A stretch of DNA of 22,265 nt, taken from an uncultured Fibrobacter sp. (GTDB taxonomy: Bacteria > Fibrobacterota > Fibrobacteria > Fibrobacterales > Fibrobacteraceae). The position numbers and the translations under genes were made by a program. Below, piece after piece: positions 15,483-22,265 of the stretch. The stretch spans positions 1-22,265 of the forward strand of contig CAKUWY010000027.1 in the NCBI GenBank assembly GCA_934699585.1, given 5' to 3'. How positions within the stretch are numbered: position 1 is the stretch's first letter; each line of letters begins with the position of its first letter. The notes beneath the pieces are model-generated. The model worked only from the letters and a program-made list of their open reading frames with translations. It did no database searches and was not told where the DNA came from.

Positions 15483-15513
15483 TTGTGCTGATGTCTGCAT
15501 CTTTTTCTATAAT
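15483..15513 (+). promoter_or_regulatory. Candidate promoter for a nearly leaderless SDR transcript
   Basis: A perfect TATAAT (15508-15513) ends 8 bp before the ATG at 15522. TTGTGC at 15483-15488 is a possible -35 with a long 19-bp spacer. Transcription would start at or just before the start codon, and no SD exists. Confidence 0.4.
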
Positions 15514-15521
15514 TCAATTGT

Positions 15522-16247
15522 ATGAAAGTCGCATTGCTTGGTTCCACCGGTCTTGTGGGGAGAAATGTCTTGAGCCTGCTTGCAAGGCTTCCGCAGGTGG
15601 TACATGTCTATTGCCCGGTGCGAACGGTGCCGGACTTACAAGCCCTTGGAATTACTCGGGGGGAATCCAAGATACACTTTGAAATGGTGGATTTTGAACA
15701 AGTAAGCGGAACCTACCGCCAGGTCCTTATGGCGGGGTTTCTCGGTTGCGATGCGGTAATATGCTGCCTTGGCACGACTAAAAAGCAGGCGGGCAGCAAA
15801 GTTGCACAAGAAAAGGTGGATGTTCGGCTTCCGCTCTCCTTGGCGGCCATTGCCAAAAGCGCAGGGGTCAAGAATTTCTTGTGCGTCAGCGCCCAGGGGG
15901 CAGACAGCCATTCGCCTTTCTTCTACAACCGTCTCAAGGGCATGCTGGAAGAAGGCCTCACCATGATGAATTTCGAGACACTTACCCTGGTGCGTCCCTC
16001 CCTGCTTTTGGGCGAACACAAGGACAAACGTTTTGGCGAGGAACTATTGCAAAAGACCATCGGGGCCCATCCGGAATGGATCCCGGCCTACGTGCGGCCG
16101 GTTCACGCCGAAACCGTAGCCGCCCACTTGGTAGCATCCCTCTTGAAAGCGCCTACGGACCATGTCTGCGCCACCGACGGTGTCAAGGGCAAGCGAATCA
16201 TCTACAACCGCATACTTGCCCAGACGAAAGTGGCCGAACTTTTTTAA
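15522..16247 (+). CDS. NAD(P)-binding SDR-like protein (HTATIP2-like)
   Basis: The 241-aa atypical short-chain dehydrogenase/reductase fold has a Rossmann motif GSTGLVG at residues 7-13 and the segment CCLGTTKKQAGSK (81-93). The core VSAQGADSHSPFFYNRLKG (122-140) holds a YxxxK pair (Y135, K139). LVRPSLLLG precedes a short C-terminal part. This pattern is seen in bacterial relatives of HTATIP2/TIP30 and other NAD(P)H-binding oxidoreductases whose substrates are mostly unknown. The ATG lies directly after a TATAAT, with no SD. polA follows after 35 bp in the same direction, so the two may be cotranscribed. Confidence 0.82.
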   Translation: MKVALLGSTGLVGRNVLSLLARLPQVVHVYCPVRTVPDLQALGITRGESKIHFEMVDFEQVSGTYRQVLMAGFLGCDAVICCLGTTKKQAGSKVAQEKVDVRLPLSLAAIAKSAGVKNFLCVSAQGADSHSPFFYNRLKGMLEEGLTMMNFETLTLVRPSLLLGEHKDKRFGEELLQKTIGAHPEWIPAYVRPVHAETVAAHLVASLLKAPTDHVCATDGVKGKRIIYNRILAQTKVAELF

Positions 16248-16250
16248 TTT

Positions 16251-16278
16251 CACATTCCTCACTCCACATTTCACATTT
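16251..16278 (+). repeat. Heptad array before polA
   Basis: Four 7-bp units (CACATTC, CTCACTC type, then CACATTT twice) fill the gap between the SDR stop and the polA ATG at 16283. As with the CDF gene, the array takes the place of an SD. Confidence 0.7.
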
Positions 16279-16282
16279 TTTC

Positions 16283-19105
16283 ATGTCCGAAAAAACTTTA
16301 CTGCTCCTTGATTCTTACGCTCTTGCGTTCCGCATGTTTTACGCCTATAGCCAGAACCCGCTGGTGAACAGCAAGGGCGAAGACGTCTCCATGATGCACG
16401 GCTACTGGGGAGCGGTACTCCGTATTCTGGCAAAGCACAAGCCAACCCATTTTGCCATCGCGCGGGACGTGGCCCACACCAAGACTTTCCGCCACGATCT
16501 TTATCCGGACTACAAGGCCAATCGCGGGCCCATGCCCGAAGAAATGGCCGCCCAGATGCCTCTTTTGGGAGAGAGCATGGAGGCCAGCGGAATTCCTCTG
16601 CTTTCGGAGCCCGGCTACGAGGCCGACGACGTGATGGCCAGCGTGGCTACCGCTGCGGTAGAGGCTGGCTTTGACCATGTGGTGATACTTTCCAAGGACA
16701 AGGACATGTCCCAGATCGTGTCCGACAAGATTCACTTGTTCCATTTGACCAAGGGTGCCGACGGCATTGATTTTGGCCCTGACCAGGTGGTGGAAAAATA
16801 TGGCCTCCCGCCAGAAAAGATTCGGGATTACCTGGCGCTCATGGGGGACGCCAGCGATAACGTTCCGGGAGTACCGAAGGTTGGCCCAAAGACCGCCATA
16901 CAGCTGCTGAACGATTTCGGCGATATGGACAACCTGTACGCCAATCTGGACAAGATAACCAAGAAGGGACTCCACGACAACCTAGAGCAGAACCGGGAAA
17001 AGGCGTTCTTGAGCAGGGAACTGGTAACGCTTCAGACCAAGCGTGCCTTTAGCGGGAGCCTTTCTGCCCTGGAATACAACGGAATCCATGTGGATACCCT
17101 GGCAGATATTTTCAAGGAACACGAAATCAACAGCCTGCTGCGCCTGCTGGAAAAAATTCCCGGCAAGGCGGGGTTCGTGCACGACGGTGACAATCAGCAG
17201 GGCGATTTCCCGGAGAGCGACCGCATCGCCGTTACCGAAGACGTTCTCCCCACCTACATTTGCGTTGATTCCGCCGAAAAGTTCCAACAGATGGTGGCTG
17301 AATTTGCGGCGGCAACCGAAATCGGCGTGGATACGGAAACCGACGGCCTGGATTCTATGGTCTGCAATCTGGTGGGGTTGTGCCTTGCCGCCGCAAGCGA
17401 AGACGGCTCTGTTCCCAAGGGCTATTACGTTCCTCTTGCCCATACCGACGACATCGGGTTCCCCGTAGGCAATTTCGATAGTGCTGCCGTAAAGGAATGG
17501 TTCCTGACCTTTTGGGATGAATCTTGCGAGGTCGTTGACGGCAAGCATCGCCGTTCCTTCGTTTTTCATAATGCCAAGTTTGACTTGCATGTGCTTTCCC
17601 GTGCCTTCGGGCTTTCCATTCCGCAAATTACTGCGGCTAAGATAGTAGATACCCTCATTGCCGCCTGGATGCTTTCTCCGGGTCAGACGGGCCTCGGGCT
17701 GGACAACCAGGTGATGCAGCGCCTGAACCACGAGATGATTCCCATAGAAAACCTCATCGGGCGTGGCAAGAGCCAGATTCCTTTCAATCGCGTTCCTGTG
17801 AAGGATGCCGCCGAATACGGCGCCGAAGATGCGGTCTATACGCTCCGCCTCTGGAGGCCTCTGCTGCAAGAGCTCCAGAAGATGGACTACGAGAAGTTTT
17901 TCTACACCCAGGAAATGCCCTTGCTCAAGGTGCTGTACCAGATGGAGGGCGTTGGTGCCTACGTGGATACGGCTGTCCTCAAGAATTTGGAAGTGGAGCT
18001 TGCCGGTCGTATCGAAAAACTGGAAAAAGAAATCTGCGACATGGCGGGGCTGGAATTCAATATCGGCAGTCCCAAACAGCTTGGAGAGGTGCTGTTCGAT
18101 ACATTGGGGCTTCCCGAAATCAAGAAACGCAGCACCGACGCCGCCGTGCTGGAGGAACTCTCCGTCAGTGCGCCGCACCCCATCGTTTTTGCCATCATAG
18201 AGTACCGCGAACTGAAAAAGATGCAGAGCACCTACGTGTCGGTGCTCCCGACTCTGGTGAACACGAAAACAAAACGGATTCACACCAGCTTTATCCAGTG
18301 GGGTACGGCTACGGGTCGCCTTTCCAGCCGAGATCCCAACCTGCAGAACATTCCGGTCCGTAGCGACCTGGGCAAAAAGATTCGTGCCGCATTCGTTCCC
18401 GAGAACCCGGACAATGTCATCTTGGCGGTGGACTACTCCCAGATTGAGCTCCGCATGTTGGCCCACCTGAGCGGCGACCCCGCCCTTATCGAAAGCTACA
18501 AGGAAGGAATCGACATTCACGCCCGCACGGCCGCCGCCATTTATGGGGTGGAATTGGATGCCGTCACCGCAGACATGCGTCGCGACGCCAAGGTGGTGAA
18601 CTTCGGCATCCTCTACGGCATGACGGCTTTCCGCCTGTCTCGGGACTTGAAAATCCCCATGGCCCAGGCCAGGGATTTTATCACCGGGTATTTCGGCATG
18701 TATCAGGGAGTGCAAAAGTTTATCGACGACACCAAGGCCTACGCCCACAAGAACGGCTACGTAGAAACCCTTTCGGGCCGCCGCCGCTATATCGCAGGCA
18801 TCGACAGTTCCGACCGCATGGAATCCCAAATGGCCGAACGCATGGCGGTAAACACTCCTGTGCAGGGCTCTGCTGCCGACCTCATCAAGATTGCCATGAT
18901 CCGCATACAGGAGCGCATCAACAGGGATAATCTGCCCCTCAAGATGATGCTTCAGGTCCACGACGAACTGGTTTTCGAGTGCCCCAAGGATCGGTTAGAA
19001 GAGTTTTCTGCCATGGTCAAGGCCGAAATGGAAGGGGCCATGGAACTGAAAGTCCCGCTGGTTGCCAGCGTCGGCTATGGGAAAAACTGGCTTGAGGCAC
19101 ACTAA
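16283..19105 (+). CDS. polA: DNA polymerase I
   Basis: The 940-aa repair and Okazaki-maturation polymerase has all three activities. The 5'-3' exonuclease domain (about 1-290) has LLLDSYALAFRMFYA, DYKANR, YEADD and GDASDNVPGVPKVGPKTA. The 3'-5' proofreading domain keeps D350-x-E352 (VDTETDGL), HNAKFDLHVL and YGAEDAVYT, so it should be active, unlike that of Taq. The polymerase domain has RLSSRDPNLQNIPVR, motif A DYSQIELR (D717), motif B RRDAKVVNFGILYG and motif C VHDELV (D894). The O-helix has Phe, as in E. coli. The ATG at 16283 gives MSEKTLLLLDS; longer in-frame sequence upstream lies inside the SDR gene. No SD is visible. I see no terminator before the lipoprotein gene 45 bp on. Confidence 0.97.
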   Translation: MSEKTLLLLDSYALAFRMFYAYSQNPLVNSKGEDVSMMHGYWGAVLRILAKHKPTHFAIARDVAHTKTFRHDLYPDYKANRGPMPEEMAAQMPLLGESMEASGIPLLSEPGYEADDVMASVATAAVEAGFDHVVILSKDKDMSQIVSDKIHLFHLTKGADGIDFGPDQVVEKYGLPPEKIRDYLALMGDASDNVPGVPKVGPKTAIQLLNDFGDMDNLYANLDKITKKGLHDNLEQNREKAFLSRELVTLQTKRAFSGSLSALEYNGIHVDTLADIFKEHEINSLLRLLEKIPGKAGFVHDGDNQQGDFPESDRIAVTEDVLPTYICVDSAEKFQQMVAEFAAATEIGVDTETDGLDSMVCNLVGLCLAAASEDGSVPKGYYVPLAHTDDIGFPVGNFDSAAVKEWFLTFWDESCEVVDGKHRRSFVFHNAKFDLHVLSRAFGLSIPQITAAKIVDTLIAAWMLSPGQTGLGLDNQVMQRLNHEMIPIENLIGRGKSQIPFNRVPVKDAAEYGAEDAVYTLRLWRPLLQELQKMDYEKFFYTQEMPLLKVLYQMEGVGAYVDTAVLKNLEVELAGRIEKLEKEICDMAGLEFNIGSPKQLGEVLFDTLGLPEIKKRSTDAAVLEELSVSAPHPIVFAIIEYRELKKMQSTYVSVLPTLVNTKTKRIHTSFIQWGTATGRLSSRDPNLQNIPVRSDLGKKIRAAFVPENPDNVILAVDYSQIELRMLAHLSGDPALIESYKEGIDIHARTAAAIYGVELDAVTADMRRDAKVVNFGILYGMTAFRLSRDLKIPMAQARDFITGYFGMYQGVQKFIDDTKAYAHKNGYVETLSGRRRYIAGIDSSDRMESQMAERMAVNTPVQGSAADLIKIAMIRIQERINRDNLPLKMMLQVHDELVFECPKDRLEEFSAMVKAEMEGAMELKVPLVASVGYGKNWLEAH

Positions 19106-19138
19106 AGAAGAATGTTTTGTATTTTTCTCTAGAAAAAA

Positions 19139-19144
19139 AAGGAG
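19139..19144 (+). promoter_or_regulatory. Ribosome-binding site of the lipoprotein gene
   Basis: AAGGAG at 19139-19144 is 6 bp before the ATG at 19151. It is one of few canonical SD sites in the window and fixes this start. Confidence 0.85.
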
Positions 19145-19150
19145 CGAAAA

Positions 19151-19774
19151 ATGCGACTTGGAAAAATTTTTGGTTTGTTTTCGGTGGTCTGCCTTGCTCT
19201 GAGCCTTTTGGCCTGTACCGATACGGTGTCCTCTACGGATGCAAGCAAGTTACCAGGAGCAAATGAAATTCCGGGGTATAACCCAGGAAAAGTGTATTCT
19301 TCGAAAGCAGATTTGGTTAGTTCATCTTCTACAACACAGTCAGAATCCTCCACAGAAGATAGTAGCTCTTCGGAAGAAGAATCTAGTTCTTCTGAGGTAG
19401 AAGTGGATTTTAGCGGGTCTAAAATAGATGTGGATGGCAGTGGAGTTGCCGTTATTTCAGAAGAGTATTTGGAGGCGGTTGCTTCGAGTACAGCCTCTGA
19501 TTTGGATGACTTGCGGAATCAATTGGAAAATAATGAGGAGCCGAATGGGTTCACTGAAGTTCGCCGTACAGATTTTTCAGTAGACGATTTTGTTTTTTCT
19601 GAGAACAAATACTATTGCTTCACAGATGCTGAAGACTGGTTGGAAATTACCAAGGACAAATTATTGGAAACAAAGCTACCCTTCTTGTGGGGTATGGATT
19701 ACTATGATTGTCGTGATGCGTATTCTCTAAATTTTGAGGGCGTTTGTGCAGCAATTTATGTGCGGGCCAACTAG
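19151..19774 (+). CDS. Serine-rich putative lipoprotein
   Basis: This 207-aa protein of unknown function has a signal peptide at residues 1-21 ending in the lipobox LSLLAC (Cys22), so it is probably a membrane-anchored lipoprotein. Residues about 57-82 are a Ser/Glu/Thr stalk. The remaining about 120 residues form an acidic domain with several aromatic residues and four Cys (C144, C176 and C190 areas among them) that I do not recognise. Ser-rich linkers behind lipoboxes are common in Fibrobacter surface proteins. The SD is good. The gene is more AT-rich than polA, and its codon use is less biased. The stop codon lies in one arm of a palindrome shared with the convergent acyltransferase gene. 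There is no sign of truncation. Confidence 0.85.
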   Translation: MRLGKIFGLFSVVCLALSLLACTDTVSSTDASKLPGANEIPGYNPGKVYSSKADLVSSSSTTQSESSTEDSSSSEEESSSSEVEVDFSGSKIDVDGSGVAVISEEYLEAVASSTASDLDDLRNQLENNEEPNGFTEVRRTDFSVDDFVFSENKYYCFTDAEDWLEITKDKLLETKLPFLWGMDYYDCRDAYSLNFEGVCAAIYVRAN

Positions 19775-19789
19775 CTTTTAGCTAGTTGG
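19767..19789. repeat. Palindrome holding both convergent stop codons
   Basis: CCAACTAGC and GCTAGTTGG form a perfect 9-bp stem with a TTTTA loop. The TAG of the lipoprotein gene lies in the left arm, and the TAG of the acyltransferase gene in the right. Neither side has a T-run, so it is at best a weak two-way terminator. Confidence 0.8.
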
Positions 19790-20825
19790 ATTGAACTTTG
19801 AATATGTCTTTTTGTGCTGTCACATGAGGCATGAACCGCTTCATGAAGGGGATAATTCCCAAGTATAAAAGCATGGTGACCACGAAGACAAAGGCAAGGC
19901 TTGCGTTCTTTGACCAGTGAAAGTGAAACTCCCGCAGAATCTTGATAATGGCCCACTGCACCCAGCCGTGGGTCACAAGAATCATGATGGAGTATCGCCC
20001 AAAGTAAGACACCAGGGGAATCTTCTTGATGGTCTTGGACAAAAGGAGTATGCCGGTCGCTCCGGATAGCCCGCAAAGGTAGGTGCTCCAGAAGGGCAGC
20101 TGGAAATGGTTTTGCACATAGCTTACCGTGGAGTCCGACAGGAGGTACACCAGGCCAAAGCCCAGGAGGGCCAAGGGAATGTTCAGCTTGTCCAACTTGT
20201 TCGGTTTCAGTAGTGCCGTATAGCGGAAGGCGAAATGCCCGGCACAGAAATAGGGAATGGCCGTCATGGCGGTGTCCATGAACATGGGCAGGTTGATGCT
20301 TTTCCGCCCGAGGAAAAATCCCAAGCCGCCAACGGCCAATGACAGGGCCACAAGCCCTGCGTTGCAAAGTTTCGGCGGGAGCTTCTTTGCCGCGAGGTAA
20401 ATTCCGTAGAAAATCAGGTTGGTCCAGAAAAGCCCCAGCAAGAACCAGATGGGAAAGTTGGGGAAATAATCCTGCCAAATGAAGGAATACCACACGCTAC
20501 AGCCGGGGCTTGGCCGCAGGTGAAAGTGGGCGAGGATGAACGGCAAAATGCAGGAGGTGGTAATGAAAAAGAAAGTGAAGGGGATCAGCAGCTTGTTGAC
20601 TTTCCGCAGGCAAAAGTCGAAAAATCCGGCGTAGCTCTTGAAGAACAGTCCCGAAAAAAAAAAGTACAAGGGCATGCGAAAAGTAGAAAGGGGAAGCTTC
20701 AGCGGGTAGGTGTCAAGCCCCCAGGTGCTTGCCACGTGGTGCCATACCACCAGCATAATGCAGAGGCCTTTGGCAAGGTCCACAAAAGCATAGCGGGGCT
20801 TCTCGGTAGGTAGGGCGGAGGGCAT
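19782..20825 (-). CDS. Acyltransferase family 3 membrane protein (OafA-like)
   Basis: The 347-aa protein has about ten membrane helices. The N-terminal motif is FVDLAKGLCIMLVVWHH with D16, K19 and H29/H30, the pattern of acyltransferase-3 enzymes that O-acetylate or otherwise acylate surface glycans using acyl-CoA. FRMPLYFFFSGLFF and the late YSIMILVTHGWVQW are also typical. The donor and acceptor cannot be read from the sequence, though an envelope polysaccharide is likely. It starts 9 bp after the stop of the hydrolase gene, so the two share a transcript. No clear SD is present. It ends in the palindrome shared with the lipoprotein gene. Confidence 0.87.
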   Translation of the reverse strand: MPSALPTEKPRYAFVDLAKGLCIMLVVWHHVASTWGLDTYPLKLPLSTFRMPLYFFFSGLFFKSYAGFFDFCLRKVNKLLIPFTFFFITTSCILPFILAHFHLRPSPGCSVWYSFIWQDYFPNFPIWFLLGLFWTNLIFYGIYLAAKKLPPKLCNAGLVALSLAVGGLGFFLGRKSINLPMFMDTAMTAIPYFCAGHFAFRYTALLKPNKLDKLNIPLALLGFGLVYLLSDSTVSYVQNHFQLPFWSTYLCGLSGATGILLLSKTIKKIPLVSYFGRYSIMILVTHGWVQWAIIKILREFHFHWSKNASLAFVFVVTMLLYLGIIPFMKRFMPHVTAQKDIFKVQSN

Positions 20826-20834
20826 TTGAATTTT

Positions 20835-21647
20835 TTAGGGAGCGGACAAGAATTCGAGGATTTTTGTCTTGAATTCGGGCAGTTCGTCGAATACGGCGTG
20901 GCCGTAACCTTCGTACATCTGCAATTCGCAGGGGGTGCCGGCAGCCTTTAGCCTGTCGTAGATTTTTTGGGAAGCTTCGGGGGTGACCACCTGGTCCTTG
21001 CTTGCGGCTAGAACGAGGGTGGGGCACTTGATATTTTCCAGTCCGTTCTGGGTATCCACAAAATCACAGGCGTCGGAGAAAACGGCAAAGCGCTCCATCT
21101 CTTCGGCAGAGACGTCCTTGTACATGACCTGGAGAGCCCTGCCGTAACGTTTGGCGAAAGGTTCCGAGAAGCAGTCCCGGATAAAGGCTTTCACGAGACC
21201 GTCGCCATCGTGGGCCCTGGCAAGCCTAGTCCATTCGCCGATTACCTTGAGCTGCTGGGGTTCTGCCTTGGAGGTGGAACAGCCGAGAACCAGCTTCCAG
21301 ACCAGTTCCGGGTAGTTTGCCGCCATATGCTGGGCTATCATGCCTCCTTGGGACACGCCGTAAAGGGCCACGTCTTTCAGGCCGAGGGCACGGAGGGCCA
21401 GAGCCTGGTCCCGGGCCATGTCTTCTACGGAGTAGCCGGGGTTGGCGTCCTTGCGCCGGTCAAAGAAGTAGAGCGTGTAGCCTTCGGTGAACATCTTGAA
21501 GGGCACTTGCAGGGCGTCTGCAGATTTCATGACGCTCTTGATGGCAAGACCTGGAATGACCACCAGCGGGCGAGGGCCGTTTCCGAACTGGGCGTATTCC
21601 ATTTCAAACCCGTCGGTGCAGACGGTATGTACAAGTTTTTGTTCCAT
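20835..21647 (-). CDS. Alpha/beta hydrolase
   Basis: The 270-aa alpha/beta-hydrolase fold protein has VVIPGLAIKS (oxyanion region) and the nucleophile elbow GVSQGG with Ser99. The acid D218 is in SKDQVVTP, and H250 is in GYGHAVFDE. There is no signal peptide, so it is probably cytoplasmic. The family covers esterases, lipases, peptidases and other hydrolases, and the substrate is unknown. A GAGG SD lies 7 bp before the ATG at 21647. That SD is inside the last codons of a short frame ending at 21652, which probably belonged to the degraded gene upstream. The acyltransferase follows 9 bp after the stop; a link such as de-acylation versus acylation is only a guess. Confidence 0.88.
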   Translation of the reverse strand: MEQKLVHTVCTDGFEMEYAQFGNGPRPLVVIPGLAIKSVMKSADALQVPFKMFTEGYTLYFFDRRKDANPGYSVEDMARDQALALRALGLKDVALYGVSQGGMIAQHMAANYPELVWKLVLGCSTSKAEPQQLKVIGEWTRLARAHDGDGLVKAFIRDCFSEPFAKRYGRALQVMYKDVSAEEMERFAVFSDACDFVDTQNGLENIKCPTLVLAASKDQVVTPEASQKIYDRLKAAGTPCELQMYEGYGHAVFDELPEFKTKILEFLSAP

Positions 21648-21651
21648 CGGT

Positions 21652-21709
21652 TTACCTCGTCTTTAGCGCAGCCATCAGTGCAGCATATTCATCCATAAAC
21701 TGTTTATGA
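21652..21709 (-). pseudogene. Frameshifted tail of the receiver remnant
   Basis: Just after the TAA of the mini-receiver, the +1 frame reads SNHKQFMDEYAALMAALKTR and stops 4 bp before the hydrolase ATG. Removing one A from the AAAA before that TAA would join it to the mini-receiver. This suggests a frameshift split one older gene. It is too short for a family call. Confidence 0.4.
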
Positions 21710-21883
21710 TTACTTTTCAAAATAGATTTCGTCTTGATACTCTATGGATTTTCCGGCACGGAGAGCGATGGACTTGTCGGCCCTGATTTTTTCAAGGGTC
21801 TCGATGCCGCCCATTTCGGGCAGTTTTCTGGACATCGAATCGTCATCAACAATCAAGATTGTCTTTTGTTGCAAAACAGCCAT
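21710..21883 (-). pseudogene. Internally deleted response-regulator receiver (57 codons)
   Basis: The 57-codon frame begins with the first strand of a receiver domain (KTILIVDDDSMSRKL, with the acidic triplet) and jumps straight to PEMGGIETLEKIRADKS. That segment normally follows the phospho-accepting Asp about 40 residues later. The segment with the phosphorylation site is therefore missing, and the remainder after residue 40 is not receiver-like. A normal receiver has about 120 residues. The start ATG at 21883 has an AAGGAT SD about 6 bp upstream, which could pair with the nearby ATCCT. The gene still looks translatable but cannot be phosphorylated in the usual way. It is either decay or a reduced protein; I favour decay. 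Confidence 0.65.
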
Positions 21884-22040
21884 TTTACATCCTTCTTACA
21901 GGATTAAATATATAATTCGTCATGCCGTTTTATTTCTTTTTTAATGGTCATAAACAACCCTTTTTTGAACAAAATACGCAAAAAAAAGCCCCGTGAGAGG
22001 CCTTTTACATTTTTTCGTCGTCATTTTTGCTTCTCCTTTT
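21884..22040. other. AT-rich region upstream of the receiver remnant
   Basis: No gene is seen. The region is AT-rich and includes TATATTTAAT-like sequence on the minus strand near 21905, but no -35 box fits at normal spacing. An imperfect hairpin with an eight-base A-run on its left (21980-22005) may terminate minus-strand transcription entering from the right; one C-C mismatch makes it weak. Confidence 0.4.
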
Positions 22041-22100
22041 TTCGTCATCCCCTCGCTCTCTTCGTCATCCCCGCCCTCTCTTCGTCATCCTCGCCCATTC
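22041..22100 (+). repeat. Three tandem 20-bp units
   Basis: Units at 22041, 22061 and 22081 each begin TTCGTCATCC and are exactly 20 bp long, with diverging second halves. The third runs into the 49-bp hairpin repeat at 22084-22132. Confidence 0.8.
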
Positions 22101-22141
22101 GACAGGCTCAGGGCAGGCTCCGGCGAGGATCTGTGTACATC
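22065..22141 (+). repeat. 77-bp direct repeat, first copy, with GTCATCCTCGCC hairpin
   Basis: It is identical to 22189-22265, 124 bp downstream. Inside, 22084-22132 is a GTCAT...ATCT family member whose stem is ATCCTCGCC/GGCGAGGAT. Confidence 0.9.
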
Positions 22142-22150
22142 CTTCCAGCG

Positions 22151-22174
22151 GATGTTCGCCTACGCGAACATGAC
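22151..22174 (-). repeat. GTCATGTTCGC...GCGAACATC hairpin repeat
   Basis: In minus orientation GTCAT opens the stem ATGTTCGC/GCGAACAT. It sits between the two 77-bp repeats, inverted relative to the hairpins inside them. Confidence 0.75.
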
Positions 22175-22188
22175 GAAAGCCTTCCTCA

Positions 22189-22265
22189 TCATCCCCGCCC
22201 TCTCTTCGTCATCCTCGCCCATTCGACAGGCTCAGGGCAGGCTCCGGCGAGGATCTGTGTACATC
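22189..22265 (+). repeat. 77-bp direct repeat, second copy, cut by window end
   Basis: It matches 22065-22141 without a mismatch up to the last base of the window, so its true right end and any further copies are not visible. Confidence 0.9.

Larger units (their letters stand above)
15240..15521. other. Structured divergent intergenic region, glgP / SDR
   Basis: No gene is seen in these 282 bp. They hold a GC-rich hairpin (15315-15319 with 15323-15327, plus GGGC/GCCC outside) and an A-run/T-run inverted repeat (AAAAAGGCC at 15345-15353 with GGCCTTTTT at 15374-15382). A perfect 8-bp stem with a 4-nt loop lies at 15391-15410 (AAAGGGGC/GCCCCTTT), and one GTCAT repeat at 15449-15474. The second could act as a long-loop terminator. 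No promoter for glgP is convincing. Confidence 0.6.

Noticed and set aside
19767..19789. Strong rho-independent terminator
   Set aside because: The stem is perfect but there is no T-run on either strand, so it is listed as a palindrome only.
22065..22265. CRISPR array from two 77-bp repeats
   Set aside because: Only two copies, the repeats are too long, the spacer itself contains another repeat family, and no cas gene is near.

Overview
The window looks like a piece of a Fibrobacter-type chromosome. The evidence is indirect: a lipoprotein with a serine-rich stalk after the lipobox, glycogen phosphorylase and transketolase housekeeping genes, many starts without a Shine-Dalgarno sequence, and intergenic spaces filled with 7-bp-period arrays and GTCAT...ATCT hairpin repeats. 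Genus is inferred from style; no rRNA or other marker confirms it. Most of the window is ordinary core genome.

Layout: 1-198 holds a tRNA-Thr(CGT) on the minus strand with its terminator and a clear sigma70-type promoter. It diverges from a YfgM-like TPR membrane protein (317-1003, +) that has its own consensus promoter. A minus-strand operon follows, transcribed from 5307 down to 1135: a GT-C membrane glycosyltransferase with a C-terminal NPCBM carbohydrate-binding domain, a GtrB/Dpm1-like GT2, and guanylate kinase (4-bp ATGA overlap with the GT2). Transketolase (5458-7530, +) has a promoter, an RBS, a GTG start and a terminator. Next come an orphan MacA/HlyD-type adaptor (7746-9002, -), a CDF metal exporter (9216-10136, +) and a Gfo/Idh/MocA oxidoreductase (10188-11159, +).

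The oxidoreductase is followed by an AT-rich AAA_14/DUF4143 ATPase gene (11306-12595, +). The ATPase lies between two 34/35-identical copies of the oxidoreductase's 3' coding end, and the distal copy stays in frame to a stop just before a terminator. This looks like a one-gene cassette inserted into the 3' end of a host gene. Glycogen phosphorylase (12765-15239, -), an NAD(P)-binding SDR (15522-16247, +), full-length DNA polymerase I (16283-19105, +) and a Ser-rich lipoprotein (19151-19774, +) follow. The last block on the minus strand is a miniature receiver-domain remnant (21710-21883), an alpha/beta hydrolase (20835-21647) and an acyltransferase-3 (19782-20825). The final 225 bp are nested repeats.

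Functionally, glgP and tkt belong to central carbon metabolism. The GT2/GT-C pair probably makes and uses a polyprenyl-phosphate sugar at the cell surface, and the acyltransferase may also modify envelope glycans. I found no CRISPR array, transposase, integrase or recognisable defence system. The strongest unexplained signals are the heptad arrays, the covarying GTCAT hairpins, the ATPase cassette and the receiver remnant.
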